Origin: Spisula solida | Taxonomy: Eukaryota; Mollusca; Bivalvia; Venerida; Mactridae | Length of the DNA: 64,000 nt | NCBI GenBank assembly: GCA_947247005.1 | Contig: OX365944.1 | Location: 8,506,501 to 8,570,500, forward strand | Direction: 5' to 3' | In this document: one piece after another, positions 24,101 to 35,085 of the stretch | How the letters are laid out: each line of letters starts with the position of its first letter | Numbering within the stretch: position 1 is the stretch's first letter | Program-made: the position numbers and the translations under genes | Notes under the pieces: generated by a model | Database searches by the model: none | What the model was told of the DNA's origin: nothing | The model's input: only the letters and a program-made list of their open reading frames with translations

Positions 24101-26575
24101 AGATATACAATGAAGTATTATATGTGGAATAGTTAGAATATATGTAAAGAACATCATTTGTCTAGGGTACAGATGTACTTCAAATTTCGTGGCAGTATAT
24201 TTCACCATGGCGGCGTAAAAGTGGTATGTAATATATTTGCTGTTAGAAGTATTTCTGAAGTGTTGACCAATGGATAGTTCAAGCATTATTTAGCGCTCTC
24301 TTGAGATATTGTTTAGACTATTTTTGATTGACTCTGGAGAGAGGTTGAATGGTCAAGTCGATATACCGATGGCGGCACAATCTCTTTCGATATCATCTAA
24401 TATCAAACTGTACAGGTCAATCATATAATATAAAGTAGCAATGGGTTAAGTTGATATCTTCCGTTGATACTTACACCTTGCTTGAATGTAGTTTGGTAAT
24501 CATTGTAATTGCTAACCATGCATTCCTGTTGTTGTCAGTTCTTGTATTGGTCTTTCTATGACTTATACGTTTTGCTTAAGTCATGTAATGGCGATCCGAC
24601 ATTGCACGTATCGGGTGCACAGCTACACGGTGTATGTGGGACACCCTAGCAAACAATTTGTTTAGTGAAAAGTTTTAATGGATATGACACAGCAGACCGG
24701 TTACAACAGTTGACAGTATGCTTGTTACCCTCGGTAAGATTGAACGTCAAGTCTTTGCGGATGGTGGTCCAATCGTTGCCTATTTAAATAAATAAATAAG
24801 AAAATATTCCATATTTATATAGCTCCCTTTTCATGCGAACGCACGTTCAAAGACACTTTACATTATTGTGTTGCAGCCACAAGAGCGCAGGTGCATCCTT
24901 TACCAGTGCAGATACAGCATGATCTGACCAGAGGGACAGACTGAGAGAAAGCCCCTGAAGTGAGAGAGAGACATTAGATACAGGCTTTCCGGCACTGCAG
25001 AAGTGCGCCTAGCTCTTATTTCGAATAGACAGCCTGGTTCTTTAATGTGCCCGGTGTATAGCGCCGATACACAGCTTCCTGGCACTTCCAGGTACTTGCC
25101 GACCACACGGCCGGATATAGCGGGAAATATTATAAATATTTCAGAAATGTCAAGTTCCGATGTCAGGGATTGAACCCACGACCTCTGGGTTGACAGCCCA
25201 GTGCGTTACCACTGAGCTAGATCCGCTTATTTATATGAAGGGAACTACATGGGGTTTGAGAGAATAGAGTCATCGAAGCTAACTAATCCTGTGTGTTGGT
25301 CTAAATGCTTGTTGTAGTATAGTTTTTATTCGATGTAGTACATGTAGTTACCAGACATGACGACATAGTTAAGAATAAATAGAGTAAGCATTATTTTTTT
25401 GAAATACAAATGTAGTATTATAGATTAAAGAGTGAGAATATATATGTAGAGGACATCATTTGTCTGGCACAGGTGTACTCCAAGTTTCGTTGCATTATAT
25501 TTCGCAATGACGGCGTAAAAAATGGTAAGTAATGTCTTTGCTGTTAGAAGTATTTCTTAAGTGTTGACCAGTGGATAGTTCAAGCATAATTGAGCGCTCT
25601 CTTGAGATATTGTTTTTACTATTTATGATTGACTCTGGAGAGAGGTTGAATGGTCAAGTCGATATACCGATAGCGGCCCAATCTCTTTCGATATCACCTG
25701 ATATCAAACTGTACAGGTCAATCATAGAGTATAAATTAGCAATGGATTAAGTTGATATCGTCGGTTGATACTTACACCTTGCTTGAATGTAGTTTGGTAA
25801 TCATTGTGATTGCTAACCATACCTTCCTGTTGTTGTCAGTTCTTGTATTGGTCTTTCTACGACTTCTTCGTTCTGCTTAAGTCATGTTATGGCGATACGA
25901 CATATCACGTATCGGGTGCACAGCTACATGCTGTACGTGAGACAACCTAACAAACAATGGGTTAGTGGAAAGCTTTCTAGGATTTGACACAGCAGACCGG
26001 TTAAAACAATTGACACTATGCTAGTTACCCTCTGTAAGATTGAACGTCAAGTCCTAGCGGATGGCGGCCCAATATTTGCCTATTTACATGAATGGAACTA
26101 CATGGTGAGAGAGTAGTGTCATTAAAGCTTTAACTAATCATTTTTTTGGTCTAAAGGCTTGGTGTAGTATATTTTCTATTCGATGAAGTAGTTGCAACGA
26201 AGTTGTAGACATACACATGCACTTAATAATAATCTGGGGAATAGTAATATAGGTTAAATAGTTAGACTGTATGAATAGAACATCACTTGTATGAGGTACA
26301 GGTATGCTTTATACTTATTTCGTTTCATTATATTTCGCCATGACGGACATTGATCTGACATCAAACTGTAAATACCATCATACAATATAAAATAGCAATT
26401 GTATTCAATTGATACATTTGTATCTTCGGACGCTGCTTACACCTTGCTAGAATGTAGTTTTGTTAATCATTACTATTGAAATTGACGCTATATTAGTTAC
26501 CCCCAGTAAGGTTGTAGGTCAAGTCGTAACGGATCGAAGGCCATGCTTTGCCTATGTACATGAAGGGAGATTTAT
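18110..26575. repeat. Satellite array, about nine units of 849-874 bp plus a degenerate end copy
   Basis: A landmark, CTGGAGAGAGGTTGAATGG, starts at 18282, 19156, 20011, 20884, 21739, 22612, 23485, 24334 and 25635. Spacings are 874, 855, 873, 855, 873, 873, 849 and 1301 (the last includes an inserted SINE). Long and short units differ by an 18-base indel near TTTTGGTCTAAAAG, and alternate long-short-long-short before two long units. Inner units are nearly identical; the outer ones (first, eighth, ninth and the remnant at 26335-26575) are diverged. Each unit contains two related modules around GGTCAAGTC...GGCCCAATC and a conserved hairpin CGATACG/CGTATCG. The 60-90-residue minus-strand frames repeated in every unit are not credible proteins. 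Confidence 0.95.
24785..25228 (-). repeat. Full-length tRNA-Asp-derived SINE (family B) inside the satellite
   Basis: Read on the minus strand it starts with a tRNA-like head: AGCGGATCTAGCTCAGTGGT, then CTGGG-CTGTCAA-CCCAG, a perfect five-base-pair anticodon arm with anticodon GTC (Asp), then GTGGGTTCAATCCCT. The acceptor stem does not close, so it is not a tRNA gene. A body of about 350 bases follows and ends GAGCTATATAAATATGG and an AT-rich tail. Satellite sequence resumes on both sides, with TATTTA repeated at the two junctions, which looks like a target-site duplication. A 5'-truncated relative lies at 45700-45900. Confidence 0.85.
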
Positions 26576-26599
26576 AAACCTAATATGTATTCAATTGCA

Positions 26600-26960
26600 T
26601 TGCCATTCCTAGACTTCGAAAGGAAAACTCCAATGTGCTTAGACGTCTGATTGAGGACCATACCAAGAAACAGAAACAGAATTGTCCCAGAGAAGAATTG
26701 ACAGTCGGCTATCCCTCATGTATAAAATCACCTACAAACTTGTAGCTATCCCATCGAAGGTTATCTAGTGCCCCTTTCTCGCCCCTCAAGATCAACACAC
26801 CCCCTACCATGTAGGTTAATTGGCGCTACGACTGACTACTATAAGTTTGCCTTCTTCCCCAGTACCATTCACCACTGGAATCTCAGTCTTCCCACTATAT
26901 AGCATCGTTCAATGCGGCTGTCAGTCGCATTGAGCATGTTTTACCATAAGTCAGTCTTCT
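26600..26960 (+). pseudogene. Decayed non-LTR retrotransposon, 3' end of the reverse transcriptase ORF
   Basis: Pieces of frame give RLSLMYKITYKLVAIPS and, in another frame, TDYYKFAFFPSTIHHWN-LSLP. These match the pattern at the C-terminus of many LINE ORF2 proteins (a short helix with LMYKI, then DYYK-FFP-TI-WN-LP). Stops and frame changes interrupt it, so it is inactive. The clade cannot be assigned from this fragment. It lies just right of the satellite's last degenerate unit. Confidence 0.65.
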
Positions 26961-27105
26961 GAAATCTGTTTTTACTACTTTTAAAACCTGTCTTTCTACT
27001 TTTTATCTCTGTATTATATTGTCCTATATTTATTTACTGTTCTTTTACTTTTTTTCTCGTCTTGGCAGTTTTGACGCGCGAAATGTCTACGTCCCCGCAC
27101 GCACG

Positions 27106-28506
27106 TTAATTAAATGTATATGACACTCTATATTAACGTAAATATGCTGCCGCTTACACATATCGATCGGCCGATAAACAATGTTACCGCGTTAAGCGTA
27201 AAACGCACTAGTCAAATTCTACCCTGCTTTCTGTAAGACCTCATAATTTTCGTATCTGTTATCCGATTTTAAATATTTAAAGCTTGTAATGAAGCAGAGA
27301 TATATGTCTGTCTTTTAGTACAACATTCATCACGATACCCTAATTATTAAATCCACGGCGACGAGTAAGAATCCGTTCCGCGTAAAAGTAAGTTTAAAAT
27401 ACCTCTTTTTTTACCAAATAAAAATACAACCAACGGTCGAAAATCATCAAATATGAATTTAATTTTCGATCGATTTTGTTCATTAAAACTTGTTTTAAAA
27501 GCTAATACTTTAAGGTTTTATAAAATGTAAAACTTATTTATAAAGCATTTGTGAGTTGTCGACCGCCAACGATTTGATTAAACTTCGTGCATTTATGTAC
27601 ATGTACTAATTATTGCAAATAAATTTTCAAAATGGCGGAATCACGTCGAAACGCGTGTGAAACGGGCACCTGCACACCTTCCATGCGCTAATTGAAAACA
27701 TATTTTTGATTGAAACTTGTTTAAATTGTGAGATTAAATACGTTTTGAGGTACTGGTTGTACCTTTTTCTGGTTTCTATTGGTTCTGTCTTTACAGAATG
27801 GAGTCAAAAATAGTGATTTTTGTCACGATGCGGGACTATTTTTTTTGGTAGCTGTATTGAACTTGCGGACTTATTGCCGAATGTTAATTATAAAATGGCG
27901 ATTATTTACAATAAAACCTGCTATTAAATGCATTTTGAGAGGTATTGGTTGCATTAAATTATGAACCATGATGCTAGCCTTTGAAAAAATCGCCACAAAA
28001 GATGATCAATGGTCGGCGTAGTTTACATCAAACATTATTATGAATACGTCCGTTCTGTTTTATTTCGTTGGCGGTCGACAACTCGCAAATGCTTTAAAAA
28101 TAAGATTTTACATTTCATAAAACCTTACAGTATAAGCTTTTAAAACAAGCTTTAATGAACAAAATCGATCGAAAATTAGATTAATGTTTGATGATTTTCG
28201 ACCGTTGATTAAATTTTATTTGGTAAAAAACGGGATATTTTAAACTTACTTTTACGCGGAACGGATTCTTACTCGTCGCCGTGGATTTAATAACTAGGGT
28301 ATCGTGATGAATATTGTATTAATAGACAGGCATATATCTCTGCTTCATTACAAACTTTAAATATTTAAAATCGGATAATAGATACGAAAATTATGAGGTC
28401 TTACATAAAGCAGGGTAGAATTTGACTAGTGCGTTTTACGCTTAACGCGGTAACATTGTTTACCTTTTACATACGTTAATATAGAGTGTCATATACATTT
28501 AATTAA
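27106..28506. repeat. 1.4-kb foldback element with ~450-bp inverted arms
   Basis: Left arm 27106-27572 and right arm 28065-28506 are reverse complements over almost their whole length, with small indels (about 25 extra bases in the left arm near 27150-27175). Outer ends read TTAATTAAATGTATATGACA and its complement; inner ends meet at TTGTCGACCGCCAACGA and its complement. The 490-bp centre has no transposase-like frame. This is a nonautonomous foldback/MITE-type element; target duplication was not resolved. It ends about 520 bases upstream of the PDCD2L start codon. Confidence 0.88.
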
Positions 28507-29025
28507 CATGCGTGGTCCCCGTGAGGGGTTTGACATCAAAGGCAGATAGATAGATAGAGAGTTTAAGTTTTATCGAATTGTTTCTGATTACTGTTTCTTG
28601 GTGCGATATATATACTTTTATGGAGATTCTCGGCTCTAAGTTTGCTTCCAATAATTACATACTGTAAGCGAAAGAAGCGAATCAGCCTTAAGCTGGACAT
28701 CGAAATTGCAGAAGTGCACATTTAAATTTATACATAGTGTAGCCATACTAACGTGCGGGTATTTTTTTATAGATGCTTGTATTTTTGAAACTTCAGGATT
28801 CGGTAAATGATTTGCTATGTTTCTATGTTTCAGGTTTGTGTGTTGCTTTGAGAGACTGGTATTTGGTCGCCGGTATTTGTTTAACGATGGAAATTTCAGA
28901 TATAACCGAAGTTGGCAAAGGGACGTAACTGTGTAAAGCAATTTGGTTTTTCCGTGCAGTGCTGGGTTGGGGTTTATCCTTAACTTGATTATCTCCCTTT
29001 GCATGATTTATCTCGAGCTAAAAAT
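28507..29025 (+). promoter_or_regulatory. PDCD2L upstream region
   Basis: Region between the foldback element and the PDCD2L start codon. No TATA box recognised; transcription start unknown. A 122-codon minus-strand frame (28636-29004) resembles no family I know and is probably chance. Confidence 0.35.
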
Positions 29026-29109
29026 ATGGTTTTGATAGGCGTTCCTGACGTTGATGTTTCTCATAAACATAAAACCTCATCACAGACAAACAAGATCGGC
29101 GGAACTTCG
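29026..29109 (+). CDS. PDCD2L: PDCD2L exon 1
   Basis: 28 codons from ATG, starting MVLIGVPDVDVSHKHK and ending NKIGGTS, donor GTAAAT, phase 0. The motif NKIGG before a Trp is conserved in the family, which fixes this start. The 740-base intron after it holds nothing recognised. Confidence 0.85.
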
Positions 29110-32100
29110 GTAAATATAACGATTCTCTTGTCTTTTTGTGTTTTTGGTGTGATTCACGTGTTAGTGGAATATTAATCGGACACACATTTCGGATAGATAA
29201 GGACTTAGTATGGTAGATACACGATTAACTGAATAATTCGCTTAACTTGTATTGTCTTCATTGTCTGCTAGTAAACTGCATTAAAAAATGCTTATTCTAC
29301 TAATATAATGCCATACATTACAGTTCATCTGATTTGTTTATACCCTATTTCAAGGTTCCATGTTTCAACAGTAAAAATACTTGTTGAGTGGTGGGTCCCA
29401 GCCAACATGCCGAATACCTGTGTCTATTATCAGTAAACATCTTTGTTTTTAAACTTTAGCAAGAATTATCCTCAAAAATGCTTTATATTTGAAATATTGC
29501 ATTTTATTCTACACTGTCGCTTCTGTAGCTCGATACCGATGGCAAGAAAATAAGCTCATTTTTCAAGTTAAACATATTATTTAGGCAAAAATATTGTCAG
29601 CGAGGTCGTAAAATAATGTTGTCATTGTTTTCAAGTAAGACTTTATACAAATTCTTATCTTTGGCTAAAATAATCGCGATTTTTGTACCTAGTTGCTCTA
29701 TAGTTATGCTATATGCTGGTGCCCCCCTGACGTACATTCGGAATATCTCTCACATTGTCGCTTAATTAATTCCGTAATCCCGGAAAACGGGTTTTAACCT
29801 GTAATGTCGATATGGTAAATGCATATAAATAATATCTTTCAAACTTGCAGGATTGGCCAGATCAGGAAGGACTAGCTTCACCAAAATGTATGTTGTGTGG
29901 GGAGTGTCAGTCTCTCATTGTACAGTTGTATTGTCCACTGGAATACTCGTCATACCATCGAACATTGTATGTGTTTGCCTGCCCTAACCCTCCATGCTGG
30001 AACATGGTAAAAAGGTATTTTGTTTGTCTACAGTTGTTGCAGTTGTATCTATTTGCAATAATTGTATTGAAGACGGTTGATTTAATGCAAACCGTAACAA
30101 AATTTAGACCTCATACGTGTGGCTCCAGCTAATTTTCTCAGAGTGGTCTGACCAAACTCATAGCCATGGCATACATATAGAATAAATCCGATACCATCAC
30201 TCGACTGGACCTGTATCATAGTTCTACTAATTGATTGTGTGATACAAAGCCCACTGAAACAGCAGCACATTCATTTAATAACCCAAAATCCTGTGTTATT
30301 CTTTAATTTTTTATTGCGTCCAGTTCCATGTCATACAAAAGTGCTGGAGGGAGCCACTGCAAGTGGTGTGACGTTAATCATAATGATATCCTTATAAGTG
30401 AATATTCACTATTCAGTTTACCAGTAACTGTATTTTGCTGATTCCAGTGAGTTGATTATGAGGAAAGAGGTTTGTTTCAATTAAATTCAATTTCATATGA
30501 TAAATAAAGACTTTTTATTAAAGTATTGATTTTATTATAAATTCCAGAAAATCTGTCATAATTAATGTCATTATTGAACTTCAGTTGGACAGTGTACAGG
30601 TGTCAGACATTGGACAAGTCATCCAATCAGCCACCTCAGCAATCTGTGGCTTGCAGTACTGACGGTGCTAGTCATTCTAGTGCTAGTGACTGGGGTACAG
30701 ATGCTGACAACTGGGGGGATGATGCCAATGATTGGGGTACCGATGCTAATGATTGGGGTGATGATGACAAGAACTTGAGTATGGATGCCAACAACTGGGA
30801 AGACAATACCAAGGATATGGGTGATGATACTAATGAACAGGGTGATGGATGTGATAAATTGAGTGGTGTTCTGGAAGGTTTGGAAGATTCCTCACTTTCC
30901 TTGGTAACCTCTCCTGCTTCACAGTATGATGGATCCTGTGAAAAGCAGGTAAATGACTTTCTCAGTTTTGACTGGAAATGGCTCATACAACAGAAAACTT
31001 TTAACTTTAAGTAGCAACATGTGACATAAATGCTGTAAGGAGTTTGGTTTTGCGTTGCATGTACAAATGTAAACTTTGAATGTTGATCAGAATATGTTTT
31101 CCATGTACAACTGGAATAAATGATTTTTTTTGCTATTTGACAATATGAAGACAAGTCCCTTTAATGCTAATGATTAATATTATAGGTTCAAATGCATCTT
31201 TTAAAGTAAGCATTTGTATTTTTGAGGAAAAGATATACATTAGCTCCACTCTGTACTTGGTACCTAGGCCTTGTTTAGCTATTGGCTTATATATTGTGTG
31301 TATGTTTTAGGTAGGTGAGACTAAAGATACTAGTGGTGATTGTTGTAGTGGTATAGAACAAATGTCTTTAAATGAGACAACTGAATGTCCTTCCCTTCAC
31401 CATGACGATTTATCAACACATGAAGATTCATCCGTTATAAAGGAAAATATGCCTGCTGTATCTGACGAGGAAAAATCTAGAATTCTGAAGTCATTTAGTA
31501 CTACCCCAGCTGGTATTGGTGAACATAGACTTCTTAAAGCATATTACATAAATGTGTTTGAAGAGCCAGACTGTCTGATAGAAGATAAACATCATGTGAC
31601 CAAACTGTTCAAAGACTACCAAAAACGAGAAGGATTTAATGCTGATGATTTCATGGAAACTGATAGGTAGTCTCCTTTCTTATTAGGACTGTCGCATACC
31701 TTAGCCACATATCTTAGAACTGTCACATACCTTAGCCACATATCTTAGAACTGTCACATACCTTAGCCACATATCTTAGAACTATCACATACCTTGGCCA
31801 CATATCTTAGAACTATCACATACCTTGGCCACATATCTTAGAACTATCACATACCTTAGCCACATTTCTTAGAACTTTCACATACCTTAGCCACATATCT
31901 TAGAACTGTCACATACCTTAGCCACATATCTTAGAACTATTACATACCTTGGCCACATATCTTAGAACTATCACATACCTTAGCCACATATCTTATAACT
32001 ATCACATACCTTAGCCACAAATCTTAGAACTGTCACATACCTAAGCCACATATCTTAGAACTGTCACATACCTTAGGCACGTATCTTAGAACTGTCACGT

Positions 32101-35085
32101 ACCTTAGGCACATATCTTAGAACTTTCACATACCTTAGCCACATATCTTAGAACTGTCACATACCTAAGCCACATATCTTAGAAATGTCACATACCTTAG
32201 CCACATATCTTAGAACTATCACATACCTTAGCCACATTTCTTAGAACTGTCACATACCTTAGCCACATTTCTTAGAACTGTCACATACCTTAGCCACATT
32301 TCTTAGAACTGTCACATACCTTAGCCACATTTCTTAGAACTGTCACATACCTTAGCCACATTTCTTAGAACTGTCACATACCTTAGCCACATATCTTAGA
32401 ACTGTCACATATCGGTATTCACATGATGATAGAACCATGCTGTGTAGTACCTGAACATGTTTACAATCATAATTATTTTCTATATATTTGTCTTAATGTT
32501 TACCATGATGTGCTGGTATGTTGCACACATGATCAATGTTTGTTACTGAAAAGTCATATTTTGTGGTTAAAGGTAATAAAATGAGTACAGAAGTACAGTT
32601 AAGAATGTGCTGGTTGTCTTGCCACATGCATTGAAGGTTTAAAACAATTGGCATATAGAGATGTTTCTTTACTTTAACGATGAGACGAGGCTTAGATCCA
32701 GTGACTTGTGTACTGGATTTGTAACCCGGAGATCTGGGTTTGATTCCTGGTCACAGCAGGTCACACCAATTTCGTGAAAATTTGACTACAATGTTGAATT
32801 TCCTCCACATGTGAAGAAGTTGCTGGCTCCATTGAGAAACAGTTTTAAACCCAAATAAACATAAATTTACATAAAAATTACTCCAGCAGATTTTACATAC
32901 TGCTATTGCTCATCATAATGGGCATTCGAGTTAGATGCATGAGATGTAAAACTGTGAATATTTGGCTTGCAGTTCACGAGGTGGGGAGAAGTATGAGAGG
33001 ACAGTTCTAATCCATAAAGATGTCATGTTTCACAAGTTCATGAAGAGGATAGCACTGTGTCCAGAACAGTGTATAAGGTATAGTAATACAGGCAGGTCAT
33101 GATACAACGACACTGTTTGTTCCCTAGCAAAATGTCATTGTAAAGAATATGCAATAAGGATGCAACTCTTGAAAAATAATGTGATTTTTGGCATACTTTT
33201 TCGACAGATACACTTAACATTCTGTTATCAATTAATGGTCATTTGTGAAAAATATCTCATTCCTTGTAATTAGTCTATTTACTGGATGATGTGAAAAAAG
33301 GTCTTGGGAGAGATAATGTGGCTTTAAAATTAGAATGCTTCCCCACAATTAATCGACCTTTCAAATTCAGGGGTTTACCCTTTCATGTTTTGTAATCAAC
33401 AATTTTATGACTCCACGAAAATGCATTTAGTTTATCAATATCCACAAAATTTAATACCCACGAAAATATGTGATTTAATCATTTTACAGTATACTTTGAC
33501 TGATTGTCAATATCTGTATTGCAGGTATGATTGGGATGGTAAACCATTATATAACTGTATTCCTAGTGTTGATGTACCCAGTCAATGTACACATTGTGAT
33601 TCTATTACAGGTATGATTGGGATGGTGAACCATTATATAACTGTGTTCCTAATGTTGATGTACCCAGTCAATGTACACATTGTAATGGTGAAACAGTGTT
33701 TGAACTTCAGTTAACACCAGCTTTGGTGAACCATCTCAGATTTGATGTGCAAGGAAAAGAGAATAAATCAAAAGGTAGTATACACGTTCAAAAACCTGTG
33801 CCTAAGACATTCCTTTGTATTAGATGTCTATTTTATCAACTCATACAATTTTATTGGTAAATATCCAAGCTGGCAGAATACTGTTAACCAATTTACTTTC
33901 CCGAATACTAACTTTCACGTTTTGTTGATTGTCGGCATATTTGTGACTTTAAATGCTCACGTTTTTAAGTTTCTCTCAATGTCCATATTAATGTTTTTAG
34001 CACTTTCATGGTGACTTTATTTTGCGAAATTCTACCACTCTTTGAAACTAAATAGCGCAAAATGATTTCTAAGTTTACAGTTTATATTCTGATGGTGCTG
34101 TTGATGTTCACACAATTCCTCCCTTTGACACACCATGGTTGTATCTCAGTATGTAGTGAGATACAACCATGTTATGCTATCTCAATATATAGTATGTAGT
34201 GAGGTACAACTATGTTGTGCCAAAGGGACAAATTTGTTGTGTATCAAATCTTAACCAGTGGGAACGAGAAAAACAATTGCTTCATGAAATTATGTAATTG
34301 GCGTCATATTTTTAATTGTAAAAAATGATACATAATATTTCGATGGAAGTTTATCAATTTCAATTTTTAAATTGATAGTGCATAACTTATGTCAGAGTGT
34401 TGGTAATGGAAATGCATAAACATGTCTCTATGTGTTTATAACATAGAAATAACTTGAAATGTAGTGAAGGAATTAAGTAAAGCTTACAAGCTCAATTACT
34501 CATCACAAAGTTTGTATTATTAACTGAATGCAAGCACAGTCCAGCTAATTCTGTGTCACCCCTTTTATACTTTTTCCCATTGAATAAAAATATGAGTAAA
34601 CCTTTACTATTACTGACTGTGAATAATGTAGCCTTAAGTCTAGGTCCCACTGGGCATTTTTTGCCTCAGCAATTTACTCCCGATTGAAATTAATGAGTTA
34701 TTAGGACATCGGGAACAGGATCAGTGTGGTCTATGGGAAGCTTTGGGAAGTCATGAGACAGCTTGTGATATCGGAAGAAATTGTGATGAATCTGTGAAGA
34801 AATCTGGAGAACATCGCCAATGTGAAATTCCTCAGTGGGACCAAGGCTTAAGCTGCTGCCTTAACATACTGGGTGAACCTGACAAAACCTGCTGTCATTG
34901 TGATATGATTAAAAATATGTATTTATTATGTTATAATTTATGTGGTCTATATTACAGGGGGTGTTGTGGAATTTGGTACTGTGATTATATACACATGTAA
35001 ACAGAACTGTTGGAATGATGAAGACATGTTTAGAACAGAAAACAAGATGGTGCTAGCAGACCCAGATCAGCATTTGTTTAAATGA
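29026..35085 (+). CDS. PDCD2L: PDCD2L-type ribosome assembly factor, complete seven-exon gene
   Basis: Predicted product 454 residues. PDCD2/PDCD2L proteins bind ribosomal protein uS5 and help 40S precursor maturation and nuclear export. Exons: 29026-29109, 29851-30014, 30585-30948, 31311-31666, 32973-33077, 33611-33774, 34958-35085; all junctions are GT/AG and phases fit. The N-terminus (VLIGVPD...NKIGG) and the CMLCGECQSLIVQLYCPLE segment with a later CPNPPCW match the N-terminal zinc-binding part. A Trp/Asp/Gly-rich acidic repeat fills exon 3, making the protein longer than vertebrate relatives. The C-terminal PDCD2_C domain runs from YERTVLIHKDVMFHKFMKRI through CPEQCIRYDWDGEPLY, FELQLTPALV and VVEFGTVIIYTCKQNCW to ADPDQHLFK. 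Introns longer than 300 bases carry repeats (intron 4, 6) or nothing recognised (introns 1, 2, 3). Confidence 0.9.
29851..30014 (+). CDS. PDCD2L: PDCD2L exon 2
   Basis: Carries the first Cys-rich motifs (CMLCGEC, YCPLE, FACPNPPCW). I chose the donor at 30015 (GTATTT) over a nearer-consensus GTAAAA at 30007, because only the later one keeps frame with exon 3 and gives the family-like KSWTVYRCQ. Confidence 0.85.
30585..30948 (+). CDS. PDCD2L: PDCD2L exon 3 with acidic WGDD repeats
   Basis: Begins SWTVYRCQTLDKS after the splice. The middle (about 30690-30865) codes tandem, degenerate blocks of seven to eight residues (DWGTDAD, NWGDDAN, DWGTDAN, DWGDDDK, NWEDNTK). Ends DGSCEKQ with donor GTAAAT, phase 0. 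Confidence 0.85.
31311..31666 (+). CDS. PDCD2L: PDCD2L exon 4
   Basis: Frame reads VGETKDTSGDCCSGIEQMSL... then a Ser/Asp/Glu-rich linker, and finally HRLLKAYYINVFEEPD and a helix leading into the C-terminal domain. Acceptor TTTTAG, donor after GATAG, phase 2. Confidence 0.85.
31684..32409 (+). repeat. 31-bp minisatellite in PDCD2L intron 4
   Basis: About 23 copies of CATACCTTAGCCACATATCT plus eleven bases, with few substitutions. It starts within 20 bases of the exon 4 donor. Each unit has a CCTTAG that resembles, but with little pyrimidine tract, a 3' splice site. Confidence 0.95.
32680..32880 (+). repeat. tRNA-derived SINE (family A) in PDCD2L intron 4
   Basis: tRNA-like head with GATCTGGGTTTGATTCCTGG (box B) and a body with GCAGGTCA, GAAAATTTGAC and CCTCCACATGTG shared with the minus-strand copy at 1140-1335, ending near an A-rich AAATAAACATAAA tail. 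Confidence 0.65.
32973..33077 (+). CDS. PDCD2L: PDCD2L exon 5
   Basis: Codes SRGGEKYERTVLIHKDVMFHKFMKRIALCPEQCI, the start of the PDCD2_C domain. Acceptor TTGCAG, donor GTATAG, phase 2 on both sides. Confidence 0.9.
33525..33597 (+). pseudogene. PDCD2L: Duplicated 5' part of PDCD2L exon 6, not usable in frame
   Basis: 73 bases, 70 identical to 33611-33683, preceded by its own TTGCAG acceptor and separated from the second copy by 13 bases ending in TTACAG. Read from this acceptor it codes RYDWDGKPLYNCIPSVDVPS, but continuing into the second copy shifts frame (86-base offset) and ends at a stop at 33712-33714. So the functional transcript should use the downstream acceptor. Confidence 0.8.
33611..33774 (+). 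CDS. PDCD2L: PDCD2L exon 6 (frame-preserving version)
   Basis: Acceptor ATTACAG. Codes RYDWDGEPLYNCVPNVDVPSQ, a CTHC zinc-type motif, FELQLTPALVNHLRF and a Lys-rich end; phase 1 at the donor GTAGTA. Fits between exon 5 and exon 7 with no gap in the family alignment. Confidence 0.85.
33880..34081 (-). repeat. ACTGTAAACCAA-type MITE, minus copy in PDCD2L intron 6
   Basis: Ends ACTGTTAACCAA and AAGTTTACAGT; the interior reverse-complements the copies at 46589 and 51962 (for example TTTGCGAAATTCTACC, AGCACTTTCATGG, AATGTCCATATTAATG). Confidence 0.75.
34115..34235. repeat. Short palindromic element in PDCD2L intron 6
   Basis: CCCTTTGACACACCATGGTTGTATCTCA and TGAGATACAACCATG, then TGAGGTACAACTATGTTGTGCCAAAGGGA: inverted repeats around TATGTAGT. 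Related to the palindrome at 36130-36215. Confidence 0.65.
34958..35085 (+). CDS. PDCD2L: PDCD2L exon 7 and stop
   Basis: Codes GVVEFGTVIIYTCKQNCWND through ADPDQHLFK, the typical C-terminus of the family, stop TGA 35083-35085. An AATAAA at 35308-35313 is a plausible polyadenylation signal. Confidence 0.9.

Noticed and set aside
25157..25228. Working tRNA-Asp gene
   Set aside because: The anticodon arm is perfect but the acceptor stem does not pair and the sequence continues as a SINE body.
28636..29004. 122-codon minus frame upstream of PDCD2L
   Set aside because: No family match, ends beside the PDCD2L start; likely chance.
31684..32409. Array of alternative 3' splice sites in PDCD2L intron 4
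   Set aside because: CCTTAG recurs in each 31-bp unit, but a pyrimidine tract is missing and the array directly follows the donor, far from the next exon.
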